NCBI GenBank assembly: GCA_030428565.1
Contig: JAUIDR010000024.1
Location: 1 to 45,049, forward strand
DNA length: 45,049 nucleotides
Source: Alphaproteobacteria bacterium
GTDB taxonomy: Bacteria > Pseudomonadota > Alphaproteobacteria > UBA7985 > JAUIBT01
Reading direction: 5' to 3'
How positions within the stretch are numbered: the stretch's first letter is position 1; each line of letters begins with the position of its first letter. Made by a program: the position numbers and the translations under genes. The notes under the pieces were generated by a model. The model saw only the letters and a list, made by a program, of their open reading frames with translations, was not told the origin of the DNA and made no database searches. Below, one piece after another: positions 1-7,663 of this stretch.

Positions 1-111
1 GGCGCACGAACTTTCACTGATATGTTCCACGCCCTCACAGAAATCTGTGACCTCTTCTCACCGGAGGAGTGTTGGAATTACTTCAAAGCTGCTGGATATG
101 TCTCAGGTTAA
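1..111 (+). CDS. IS630-family transposase, C-terminal fragment
   Basis: The window opens inside a reading frame that runs 36 codons to a TAA at 109-111. The last residues (pattern ICDLFSPEECWNYFKAAGY) match the conserved C-terminal tail of IS630-family DDE transposases, where an ICDLY-type stretch is followed by an ECWNFFKAAGY-type ending. The catalytic part lies outside the window, so it cannot be said whether the element is intact. No clear terminal inverted repeat could be placed after the stop. The family call rests on recognition of the tail motif only. Confidence 0.7.
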   Translation, partial: GARTFTDMFHALTEICDLFSPEECWNYFKAAGYVSG

Positions 112-609
112 AGGCCGGAGGCTCTAGCGCCCTGGAGAGCGGCTGTTGTTGGTAAGGCTGCGGCCGTCGTCGCTAGCGCTTGCGTTTGTCGTACAATGGT
201 GCCGCGCTATGGGGCCGAAGGGTGACGCTGCAAGCCTGGGCCGGTTGCTTTGGACGCGGTGTCGATGGTCCGCAGCCAGTATGGGGCTGGGCACGGCCAG
301 GTGCGCATTAGGCTGTATTGGCCCATGACAGTGCCCCTGAAACGAAGCCACGAAAAAAGGGCCAGAGCGCAAGGCCCAGGCCCTTCATAATCCAGACCCT
401 TTATAACTCGGGCCCAGTAAAAACAGACGCAGCTCAGACGTAGACGCTCAATCCGGCCAATTTTTCGGTCGATCTGCAAGCACCGGGACGGCACTAGGCG
501 TTACCGGGACGTCAAAAGGCGGCACCAGGCCCCAATCGCCGAGTCTCCAACGATTGGGCAGTAATTGGGGCCTGTCTTTGAAGCCGCCGCCCGAGGACTC
601 AGTTAGATC
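112..609. other. intergenic stretch after the IS fragment
   Basis: About 500 bases with no convincing gene. The short open frames on both strands lack a ribosome site and resemble no known protein. The only clear structure is the inverted repeat at 526-574. The right end of the IS630 element should fall in the first few dozen bases but was not resolved. Confidence 0.5.
526..574 (-). terminator. inverted repeat 3' of the peptidoglycan-binding protein gene
   Basis: An 11-base perfect inverted repeat (CAGGCCCCAAT at 526-536, ATTGGGGCCTG at 564-574) encloses a 27-base loop. A second, 8-base pairing overlaps it (CCCAATCG 531-538 with CGATTGGG 551-558), so the two stems are mutually exclusive. It lies just downstream of the minus-strand gene ending at 610. 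No U-tract follows, so a classic intrinsic terminator is uncertain. Confidence 0.4.
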
Positions 610-924
610 TTAGTAGCAAGCTGCGATAGCGGCACGGGTGCGGGGACCAACGACACCGTCAATCAAGCCGGGGTTACAGCCCATGCGGCGCAAATCGCGC
701 TGTAGGCGCATGACCTGCCACTTGCTGAGACCGTGGCCATGGCCGATATACTTGTGGCCGTGACCATGACCGTGCGCTTCGCCGGTAATGACATGACCGA
801 CGACACCAGCACCCAAAATAATGGAGACCAGCTCAAGGGTTGTCAGAGTAATAGACGCAGATGCCGCGACCGGCGCTGCTGCAATGCCCGCCGCCAAGGC
901 TGCGGCCAGAAAGATCTTCTTCAT
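610..924 (-). CDS. secreted peptidoglycan-binding-domain protein, His/Gly-rich
   Basis: A 104-residue protein. Residues 1-23 (MKKIFLAAALAAG...) form a classical Sec signal peptide. A hydrophobic stretch (about 28-43) and a His-Gly-rich segment (about 47-65, HGHGHGH and HGHG) follow. The C-terminus (about 67-104) matches the PG_binding_1 fold: LQRDLRRMGCNPG, then IDGVVGPRTRAAI. Such domains usually anchor proteins to cell-wall peptidoglycan. The frame is open upstream to 1047, but the ATG at 924 is chosen because AGGAG sits about 8 bases before it and the signal peptide starts there. The His-rich stretch could bind metal; that is inference. No catalytic domain is present. Confidence 0.75.
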   Translation of the reverse strand: MKKIFLAAALAAGIAAAPVAASASITLTTLELVSIILGAGVVGHVITGEAHGHGHGHKYIGHGHGLSKWQVMRLQRDLRRMGCNPGLIDGVVGPRTRAAIAACY

Positions 925-1098
925 ATGCCAAATCTCCTGTTGGATCAGATCATTCAGCCTAGCATGTTTCTTGAGCGAGGCAAAAGGAAGCTGCCCGCGT
1001 TTGCAAATTGAGGCGACATTTTTCGAATTGCTGTAAGTGCTGGCCAAAACAGAGGCGGATGGTTTCTTAACCTATCGGTTGGTTGGCCTTGGTTTTTG

Positions 1099-2190
1099 TT
1101 AAAAACGTCTCGCGAGCCACGGCATGGCAAAGAAGATCAGCAAAATACGAACCGTATGATGGAAGGAGACAAAGGCCAGATCAAAGCCGAAGATGAGGGC
1201 CAGCAAGGTCACTTCGTAAAGCCCGCCCGGCAAGAAGGCCAACAGTGCTTGCATGAAGGACAGACCAAAGGCCAAAGTCACCGCAACCGCGATCACCGTA
1301 TAGCTGGTCAGCACCAGGCCCGCGTTGACCAATCCATCCACGATATGGCCAGCGACCTCGCGAAACGGCACCCGCGCTAAGCGCGCGCCAATGCCGCCGC
1401 CGACCGCAATTTGGGCCAGCATAATAAATTCACGAACCCGCGGGATTTCGATCAAGCCCAGCGCATGGCCGATCGCAGACAAGAACAATGGCCCCAGCAG
1501 GTGCGGCATCGGCAAACGTAACAGCCGTGCGGCGCCATAGCCCAATAGGGCACAGGCCACAAAGGCCGCGGCGGTCTCTGCCGACAGTCCCCAAAAGTGG
1601 GGCAGCGCGTTTTGCACACGATAGGAGGCCGCGACGCCTTCAAAGCCGGTTACGGCCATCAACAACAGCGGCGCAAGGCCCACGACCAACGAGACTCGGG
1701 TCAGGTGGCACAAGGCCACAACGTAGTCTTTGTCGGTGTAGGTCTTGGCGATCAAGATAATCTCGGCCTGGCCGCCGGGTAGGCTGCACAGCAGGGCGAG
1801 GCGGGGCTCATAGCCGCGAATGCGGACAAGATAGCTCCAGCCAATGGCTGTCGCGATGGTGGTGGCCACAATCATGGCCAGGATGGTCGGCCACCAATGC
1901 AGCGCTTGGCTAAGGAGCTGAGCATTGAATGCCGCCCCGATCATGGTGCCTAGGCCCAGAACCACCGGTACGTGAAACCAACGCGCGATGCCTAAATGGG
2001 GCTGCAGGCCCGGCAACAAGCCGCCAATCAGCCACACGCCAAAGACCGAACCCATCATGTAGGGGGCAGGGACACGCAAATTGCTGAACACCCATCCTGC
2101 CGCCAGCGCAATGCCGCCAGTGATCAACAAGCGCTTGAGGTCTTCCAGGTGGCGGGCGAGCATAGGGGAGGGGCTGGTGATTGGAGGCAC
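1099..2190 (-). CDS. AbrB-family membrane protein (putative transporter)
   Basis: A 363-residue polytopic membrane protein with about ten hydrophobic segments in two similar halves. It matches the Gram-negative 'AbrB duplication' family, sometimes misnamed ammonia monooxygenase regulator. Family-typical stretches include RVPAPYMMGSVFG in the first half, LPHLLGPLFLSAIGHALG-like sequence in the second, and SLPGGQAEI and FLPGGLYEV in the two halves. Function in this family is not established. The start is uncertain: GTG at 2190 and an in-frame ATG at 2163 (MLARHLEDL) are both possible and neither has a good ribosome site. It is separated from its neighbours and probably transcribed alone. Confidence 0.75.
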   Translation of the reverse strand: MPPITSPSPMLARHLEDLKRLLITGGIALAAGWVFSNLRVPAPYMMGSVFGVWLIGGLLPGLQPHLGIARWFHVPVVLGLGTMIGAAFNAQLLSQALHWWPTILAMIVATTIATAIGWSYLVRIRGYEPRLALLCSLPGGQAEIILIAKTYTDKDYVVALCHLTRVSLVVGLAPLLLMAVTGFEGVAASYRVQNALPHFWGLSAETAAAFVACALLGYGAARLLRLPMPHLLGPLFLSAIGHALGLIEIPRVREFIMLAQIAVGGGIGARLARVPFREVAGHIVDGLVNAGLVLTSYTVIAVAVTLAFGLSFMQALLAFLPGGLYEVTLLALIFGFDLAFVSFHHTVRILLIFFAMPWLARRF

Positions 2191-2515
2191 GGTTAATTTG
2201 GCTGCGTAAATTTATCAGTCTAAATTTAGCCGGGGCCGCTTAGCCATCACAAAGTCGGTCAGGGCAAAGTCGGTCAGGGCAAAGTCGGTCAGGGCAAAGT
2301 CGGTCAGGGCATGAAGGGATTGAGAGCCGACGGGCGGCTTCGTTTCACCCAGGCGGCGCCACGCCAATCGCTACGGCTTAGAAATTCCATGGTTTTTCTG
2401 TGATCTATCGACGACAGCAGCGGTCCTTGCGACGCGGCGCTAGTCTTACGCCCAATTTGTGGCGAAAGCAAAAGCAAAGCGCGGATTTTGCTCGCAGGTC
2501 ATGGCCTTTGAAAGC
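2191..2515. other. intergenic stretch with minisatellite
   Basis: No gene was seen in these 325 bases. They contain the four-copy 15-bp tandem repeat at 2251-2310 and, close to the regulator stop, an imperfect hairpin in minus-strand sense around 2460-2495 without a clear U-tract. Confidence 0.5.
2251..2310. repeat. tandem repeat, 15 bp x 4
   Basis: Four exact head-to-tail copies of AAAGTCGGTCAGGGC, at 2251, 2266, 2281 and 2296. They lie in the gap between the AbrB-like gene and the phosphate island. No spacer sequence lies between copies, so this is a minisatellite and not a CRISPR array. Confidence 0.95.
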
Positions 2516-3289
2516 CTAGCTCTGGCTCTCGACCGCGTAGCCGATACCGCGCACGCTACGCACCAGGTCGGGCTCGCCGTCCTTGGTCAGCTCTTTGCGT
2601 AGGTTGCGGATCAGGCCGTCAAGCTTACGCTGCGCGGCGGCGTCCAAGTCCGCGTTGGGATCACCATTGCGCGCGGCCAAGCCCTTTTCGGCAAGCTTGG
2701 CGAACAGCTCTTGGCGTTGAAAGATGCGACCAGGCCGTTCCAACATGACCTGTAGCAGTAGCCGTCCGGCGTCGCTTAGCGCCAATGCCCGCGCCCCCCG
2801 GCGCGCTTCGGCGCTGTCGGGTTTCATCACCAAATCGTCCAACACCAGCGTGCCGCGCGAGCGCCGGGGGTCCAAAATGCGCAGGTGTTGGCGGATCAAG
2901 TGGAACAACTCGCTCATGGCGAAGGGCTTGCGAATATAGGCATCAGCGCCCGCTTTCAGTCCTTTGACCACATCCTCGCTATCGCCGCGGGCGGTGACCA
3001 TCAAAATGGGCACCTTTTTCAAGGTGGGGTGTGCGCGCAAGGTCTTGCAGACATTAATGCCCGAGCGTCCCGGCAGCATCCAGTCCAGCAAGATCAGGTC
3101 TGGGGCCTGCTTCAGCGATTCAGACAGGGCCGAATCGCCGTCGCCACAGACCACGACTTCGTAGCCTTCCTTGCTCAGGTTATAGCGCAGCAGCGTGACC
3201 AATGATGGCTCGTCTTCCACCACCATGATACGCGCCAAACTATGCTTTTCGCGGCTATTGCTCGCGTGGTTGTCGCTAGAATCGACCAA
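2516..3289 (-). CDS. OmpR/PhoB-type response regulator with atypical DNA-binding domain
   Basis: A 257-residue two-component regulator. The receiver (about 19-135) has the acidic pocket (VEDE 24-27), phospho-acceptor Asp69 in LILLDWMLPG and Lys121 in RKPF. The C-terminal winged helix (about 145-257) ends normally (LVRSVRGIGYAVE). Between its second and third helices, where PhoB has LLxxVWG and a short loop, it has a longer charged stretch (about 200-225, including AARNGDPNADLDAAA). The recognition helix (KLDGLIRNLRKEL) also differs from the canonical HIRRLRK type. It is the last gene of the minus-strand pstS-phoR arm, 63 bases after the kinase, so it is the kinase's nearest partner. The start is a TTG at 3289; an ATG at 3226 would cut off the N-terminal part of the receiver. 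Confidence 0.85.
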   Translation of the reverse strand: MVDSSDNHASNSREKHSLARIMVVEDEPSLVTLLRYNLSKEGYEVVVCGDGDSALSESLKQAPDLILLDWMLPGRSGINVCKTLRAHPTLKKVPILMVTARGDSEDVVKGLKAGADAYIRKPFAMSELFHLIRQHLRILDPRRSRGTLVLDDLVMKPDSAEARRGARALALSDAGRLLLQVMLERPGRIFQRQELFAKLAEKGLAARNGDPNADLDAAAQRKLDGLIRNLRKELTKDGEPDLVRSVRGIGYAVESQS

Positions 3290-3352
3290 GGGGCCCTCGT
3301 ATCTTGGTTCCTGGCATTGGCAGGCATGCGCGCGCCGTCTAGGGAGCGGATC

Positions 3353-4468
3353 TTAGAGCGCCGCCGGAGCCTCGTTAAGGGGGTGAGGCAACAAGACATC
3401 AAAAGTCGAGCCGACGTCTTGTTCGCTGGAGATCAGCAAGCGCCCGCCGTGCCGGTAGAGAATGTGTTTGACAATGGCCAACCCCAAGCCCGTGCCGCCG
3501 ATCTGGCGTGAGCGCGCTTTGTCGACCCGGTAGAATCGTTCGGTCAAGCGGCTTAAGTGCTTGGGGGCGATGCCCGGCGACTGGTCGCAGACCGCGATCG
3601 AGTGCAAGCTGGGGTCGTCAGGGTAAGGGCGGGATTTCAGCGTAATGGTGGAATCGGGGTGCCCGTACTTGATGGCGTTTTCGACCAGATTAGAAAAGAC
3701 CTGCCCCAATTGATCCTTGTCGCCCACGACCTCGGTGCTCCAGTCGCCTTCGAAGGCGAAGCGAATGCCGCGTTCGCGCGCGGTCAGTGCGAGCGAGTCG
3801 GTGACGGGGAATACCACTTCTTGCAGCTGCACGACGGTGCTGGGTGATTCGCCCTCTTCCATCTCGATCTTGGATAGCGACAAGAGGTCGTCGATGAGAC
3901 GCGACATACGCCGGGCTTGCTCGGCCATGATACCCAAAAACTGTTCGCGGGCATCTTCATCGTCCTTGGCGGGGCCTTGCAGGGTCTCGACAAACCCCAT
4001 CAAGCTGGCCAATGGCGTGCGCAGCTCGTGACTGGCAGCGGCGACAAAGTCGGTGCGGGTCTTGTCAAGCTGGCGCTGGGCGGTCATGTCGTGGACGCTC
4101 CACAAGACCTGCGGGGCCTCGGCTCGCTTGTCGCGGAAACAGACCAGGCGTAGATTGAGATAGCGCCGCTTCAGCCCGCCCCACTTGATGTTCACTTCTT
4201 GCTGAAGGCCTTCTTCGCACTGCGCTTCATCGGACACGACGCGCTGAAAAGCCGCCTGGACCTCGGGCAGATCCAACAAGGTCAGAGCGTTGCCGCCGAT
4301 TTTCATGCCAACAAAGACCGTTGATGCACTGGGATTGTGCCACAAGACTTCGCCGGTGGCGTCCGTGTGGATCAAGGGATCGGGCAGGTGCGCCAAAACG
4401 GCTTGCAAATCGCGAAGCTTCACAAAGTGGTCCGGGTTCAAAGGATCAAAAGCGCCTGGGAATAGCAC
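3353..4468 (-). CDS. phoR: PhoR-like sensor histidine kinase, no membrane segment
   Basis: A 371-residue kinase. An N-terminal PAS-like domain (about 20-130) precedes the HisKA domain with His147 in SHELRTPL. The ATPase domain has an N-box (NLVENAIKYG 260-269), a G1-type motif (DQSPGI 295-300, with Ser-Pro where Gly-x-Gly is usual) and a G2 motif (GGTGLGL 324-330). The sequence resembles PhoR, which phosphorylates PhoB under phosphate limitation. Unlike typical PhoR it has no transmembrane helix, so it should be cytoplasmic. The GTG start at 4468 has AAGGAAAG about 9 bases upstream. It lies downstream of pstS with a terminator-like hairpin between them, and upstream of the atypical regulator. 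Confidence 0.87.
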   Translation of the reverse strand: MLFPGAFDPLNPDHFVKLRDLQAVLAHLPDPLIHTDATGEVLWHNPSASTVFVGMKIGGNALTLLDLPEVQAAFQRVVSDEAQCEEGLQQEVNIKWGGLKRRYLNLRLVCFRDKRAEAPQVLWSVHDMTAQRQLDKTRTDFVAAASHELRTPLASLMGFVETLQGPAKDDEDAREQFLGIMAEQARRMSRLIDDLLSLSKIEMEEGESPSTVVQLQEVVFPVTDSLALTARERGIRFAFEGDWSTEVVGDKDQLGQVFSNLVENAIKYGHPDSTITLKSRPYPDDPSLHSIAVCDQSPGIAPKHLSRLTERFYRVDKARSRQIGGTGLGLAIVKHILYRHGGRLLISSEQDVGSTFDVLLPHPLNEAPAAL

Positions 4469-4590
4469 GGTCTGGGCTTTCCTTCAATTTATCAAGCAAA
4501 TCGGCCCTTTTCGGCGCGGGCCCGATTTCGCTCAGAGGGCAGCACGCAAGGGGCGCGCTTGTCGCGATTTGGAAGCAGGTGGCGGTGTGC

Positions 4591-4620
4591 AAAAAGGGCC
4601 CCAAAAAGATTTGGCGCCCT
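4591..4620 (-). terminator. intrinsic terminator between pstS and phoR
   Basis: Read on the minus strand, an 8-base stem with one mismatch (bases 4613-4620 with 4595-4602, loop of about 10) runs into a run of five U (4591-4595). It lies about 60 bases after the pstS stop and 120 before the phoR start. A partly effective terminator here would let PstS be made in excess over the kinase. The effect is inferred from position. Confidence 0.6.
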
Positions 4621-4676
4621 TCTTGCAATCTAGTGGCGGTAAGCGTCGCAGCTTACCTAGTTGCATACCTGGCAGC

Positions 4677-5645
4677 TTACATGGCGAACTTGCCGTTGGC
4701 AGAGCCCAGAACCGGTGCCTGACGCTCGCTGTCGGGCAGGTTGATCAGGCCCAAGTCGATCAGGTAGCCATCGGGGCCCCAAGTGTTCTCGTTGGTGAAC
4801 TCAAAAACATATTCATCGATGCCCTTGATGACGCCGCGGTGGTCGTTCTTGACGTAGAACCACAGAGAGCGAGAGATGGGGTAATCGCCTGCAGCGATGT
4901 TGTCGAAGGTCGGCTCTACGCCTGCGATCTTCGCACCTTGAACCTGGTCAGAGTTTTGGTCCAGGAATGAGAAGCCCGCGATACCCAGCAAGCTCTTGTC
5001 CTGAGCCAGCTTTTCAACGATCAGGTTGTCGTTTTCACCAGCCTCGATGTAAGCGCCGTCTTCGCGCAGCTCCAGCGCAACACCAGCGTGCTCAGCCAAC
5101 TTTTCCATAACGATTTCTTCGAAAGCGTCACGGGTGCCAGATGACGGCGGCGGGCCCATGACCTTGATCGCGACATTCGGCAGAGCCGGATTGACGTCGG
5201 ACCAAGTTTTGTTGGGGTTGGCAACCTTTTCGCCGTTGACCACAAGGGTTGCGTTCAGTGCGTTGAACAGATCTTCTTTGGTCAGGTCAAGGGCCTCGGC
5301 ATCAACTGAGGACATGATAGAGATGCCGTCGAAGCCGATTTTAACTTCGGTGACGTTGGTCACGCCATTATCGGCGCACAGCTTGATTTCTTTGTCTTTA
5401 ACGCGGCGCGATGCGTTGGTGATGTCGGGGGTGCCTTCACCGACGCCTGCGCAAAACAGCTTCATGCCACCGCCAGAGCCGGTCGATTCGATGGTCGCTG
5501 CCATGCCGGTTTTGTTTGCGAACTGCTCGATAACGGCTGATGCGAAGGGAAATACGGTTGAAGAACCGACGATACGCAGATCGCGGGCTGAAGCTGAGGT
5601 GGCAACGGCTAGTACAGCGGCGCCGAGGATGAGAGCCTTTTGCAT
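4677..5645 (-). CDS. pstS: periplasmic phosphate-binding protein PstS
   Basis: A 322-residue precursor with a Sec signal peptide (1-20, ending ASA). The mature protein shows the phosphate-binding signatures of PstS: GSSTVFPFA near 27, a Gly-rich loop STGSGGGMK near 54-62, DITNASR near 74-80, and SSGTRDAFE near 168-176. It delivers phosphate in the periplasm to the PstCAB permease. A GGAGAC ribosome site precedes the ATG. It is transcribed divergently from pstCAB-phoB, and a Pho-box-like repeat in its own orientation lies about 80 bases upstream. Codon use is biased toward a restricted set, as expected for an abundant periplasmic protein. Confidence 0.96.
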   Translation of the reverse strand: MQKALILGAAVLAVATSASARDLRIVGSSTVFPFASAVIEQFANKTGMAATIESTGSGGGMKLFCAGVGEGTPDITNASRRVKDKEIKLCADNGVTNVTEVKIGFDGISIMSSVDAEALDLTKEDLFNALNATLVVNGEKVANPNKTWSDVNPALPNVAIKVMGPPPSSGTRDAFEEIVMEKLAEHAGVALELREDGAYIEAGENDNLIVEKLAQDKSLLGIAGFSFLDQNSDQVQGAKIAGVEPTFDNIAAGDYPISRSLWFYVKNDHRGVIKGIDEYVFEFTNENTWGPDGYLIDLGLINLPDSERQAPVLGSANGKFAM

Positions 5646-5719
5646 GGCTTGTCTCCAAATGTGTCATGTCAAAGAACGCGCGCCACTTGGCGCCGTCGAG
5701 GCCTGTGGTAGACCGGCCT

Positions 5720-5736
5720 TGTTACAGCTGTGTTAC
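5720..5736 (-). promoter_or_regulatory. Pho box, oriented toward pstS
   Basis: On the minus strand GTAACA is repeated directly with an 11-base period (plus-strand TGTTAC at 5720-5725 and 5731-5736). Direct repeats one helical turn apart, separated by about 4-5 bases, are the known architecture of PhoB-binding Pho boxes. It lies about 80 bases upstream of pstS, pointing toward it. PhoB control of pstS is inferred. Confidence 0.75.
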
Positions 5737-5912
5737 GACGGGGCTGTTGTGGCTAAAAAAAAGCGGGGCGGTCCAGCAGGCAGGCAAATTAAACTTAAAG
5801 CGTTGGTGCTTGGATGTCGCGCCTAGCTGAAACTTGAACCGACCCGACTTATCCAAAGGTGCGCCTTGGTTACCCCCAAGGTGGCGCAAGGCCCTTGCGT
5901 TCAAGGGGGCAT

Positions 5913-5929
5913 GTAACATAACCGTAACA
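5913..5929 (+). promoter_or_regulatory. Pho box, oriented toward pstCAB-phoB
   Basis: GTAACA occurs at 5913-5918 and again at 5924-5929, the same word and 11-base period as the box facing pstS but on the opposite strand. It lies about 155 bases upstream of the pstC start. Two matching boxes, one per arm, support coordinated PhoB control of both transcripts and autoregulation of phoB. Confidence 0.78.
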
Positions 5930-6084
5930 CCAGCTCGCTACCCGTTCGCCCTAACGACCAGACGAAAGATGTCGGCTGTCGCTCAGATCTTCTGGCTCAA
6001 AGTTTGTGACCGAGTGCCTGAAATCGGATGCGATGCAAGCCTTGCTCGCCAAATCGGTGGGCGCTCGCCGACAGAGAAGAGACC

Positions 6085-7653
6085 ATGCTGCTAACCTTGT
6101 TTCTTGCCGTCCTGCTGCTTGTCACTTTGCTGGGCTATTTCGTGGGACAAAGGCGAGCGTTGAGCGCGGTCCGTGCCGATCAAGCCAAGCGCAGCCTGTC
6201 GACCAACAACTACGGCTTGGCCGCCTTGCCCGGTTTCTATGGCCAGCGGCTGGCCTACTTGGTCTTTATTCCCCCCTTTTTGTTGCTTCTGCTTTGGTGG
6301 TTGTTCGAGCCGCGCTTGGCGGATCTGCTGATCCACTGGAACTTGCCCGATGCGGTGGCCGAGGCCACCCGCGGGGAGCAGGTGGGCATTATCTCCGCCA
6401 TCCGTGAGGCCGCGTCGAGCCAAGGCGGCGCGCTGAGCGGTGATCTGGCAGGGGGCGATTATCAAGCCGCGGTCAGCGCGCTGCAGGCCCTCAATTGGAT
6501 CAATAGCACCGGAATATATTTGCTGTTGGCTGCGTTGTTATTGGTGCTGTTGGTCCTAGGCATCGCCAGCTCTAAGCCAACGTTCCGCGCCCGCAAAGCT
6601 GTTGAGAACTGGAACCGCTGGGTCATGTTTGCAGCTGCCGCTGTGGCGATTTTGATTACAGTTGGCATCGTTATGTCGTTGCTGTTCCAGGCGCTGTCTT
6701 TCTTTCAGGCTTATAGCTGGCTGGATTTTCTAACCGGCACCCGTTGGTCGCCCGGCGGCGCTTTCCAGCGCGGCTATGGCGAAGAGGCTACCGGCGGCGT
6801 CTTTGGGGTGGTGCCCTTGATCACCGGTACGCTGTTGATCGTCGTCATTGCGATGTCGGTTGCGGTGCCGGTGGGGCTCATGTCAGCGATCTACCTAGGC
6901 GAATACGCCTCAAATCGTGTGCGAGCCTTTGCCAAGCCCATTATGGAGATCTTGGCTGGCATCCCGACCGTGGTCTATGGCCTGTTCGCAGCGCTGACCT
7001 TTACGCCCTGGCTGTCGGCGGGGGTGGATGCACTGAACGGCCTGTTGAACCTGCCCGTACTAAAGAGCGTCACGCTGCTGATTGCGAACCTATTTGTCGC
7101 TCTGGGCAACGTGGTGATCTGGCTGGGCGGCACAGTCTCAGGCTCTGCGCCGCAACTTATGGCCTATTTCAGCGAGGTCAGGTTAGAGACCGGTTCTGAT
7201 ATCGCGCTAGCCGCCGGCGTGGTCATGGGGACAATGATTATCCCCTTTGTTGCCTCCTTGTCCGACGACGCCATTAGGGCGGTGCCGGACAGCCTGCGCG
7301 ATGGCGCTTTGGGCTTGGGCTCGACCCGTTCTGAGATGATGCGCCGGGTCATCCTGCCCGCAGCGTTACCGGGGATCGCTGGTGGCATCTTGCTGGCCGT
7401 CTCGCGGGCTATCGGTGAGACCATGATCGTGGTCATGGCGGCGGGTTCCTTTGCTTACCTGACTTTCAATCCCTTGGGCTCGGTCTCGACCTTTACCGTT
7501 CAGATCAATGCCCTGTTGACCGGCGATTTGGATTTCGGCGGCACCAAGGTGCAAGCCGCCTTTGCCATTGGTATTTTCTTGTTTTTCATCACCCTAGCAC
7601 TCAACACCTTGGCGCTGGCTATCGTGCGGCGCTTTAGAGAAGAATACGACTGA
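6085..7653 (+). CDS. pstC: phosphate ABC transporter permease PstC
   Basis: A 522-residue inner-membrane permease. The N-terminal 180 residues add extra membrane segments and a periplasmic loop, as in the long PstC type common in alphaproteobacteria. The C-terminal half is the BPD_transp_1 permease domain, with SIYLGEYAS, the EILAGIPTVVYG stretch and an EAA-type loop (DGALGLGSTRSEMMRRVILP). It forms the phosphate channel with PstA. The frame is open 19 codons upstream, but ATG 6085 (MLLTLFLAV) is preferred: it starts with a membrane helix and has AGAGAAGAG just before it. It heads the pstC-pstA-pstB-phoB operon behind a Pho box. Confidence 0.95.
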   Translation: MLLTLFLAVLLLVTLLGYFVGQRRALSAVRADQAKRSLSTNNYGLAALPGFYGQRLAYLVFIPPFLLLLLWWLFEPRLADLLIHWNLPDAVAEATRGEQVGIISAIREAASSQGGALSGDLAGGDYQAAVSALQALNWINSTGIYLLLAALLLVLLVLGIASSKPTFRARKAVENWNRWVMFAAAAVAILITVGIVMSLLFQALSFFQAYSWLDFLTGTRWSPGGAFQRGYGEEATGGVFGVVPLITGTLLIVVIAMSVAVPVGLMSAIYLGEYASNRVRAFAKPIMEILAGIPTVVYGLFAALTFTPWLSAGVDALNGLLNLPVLKSVTLLIANLFVALGNVVIWLGGTVSGSAPQLMAYFSEVRLETGSDIALAAGVVMGTMIIPFVASLSDDAIRAVPDSLRDGALGLGSTRSEMMRRVILPAALPGIAGGILLAVSRAIGETMIVVMAAGSFAYLTFNPLGSVSTFTVQINALLTGDLDFGGTKVQAAFAIGIFLFFITLALNTLALAIVRRFREEYD

Positions 7654-7663
7654 GGCGCGCGGC

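Larger units (their letters stand above)
5646..6084. other. divergent promoter region pstS / pstC
   Basis: These 439 bases separate the two arms of the phosphate island. They hold two Pho-box-like direct repeats in opposite orientation (listed separately) and no convincing gene. Core promoters should lie next to each box; exact -10 elements could not be assigned by eye. Confidence 0.7.

Noticed and set aside
124-494. Overlapping short frames on both strands after the IS fragment
   Set aside because: No ribosome sites, no recognisable protein features, and they overlap each other in several frames.
2251-2310. Possible CRISPR array at this and the other tandem repeats
   Set aside because: Units of 10-17 bp follow each other directly with no spacers, and no cas genes are present.
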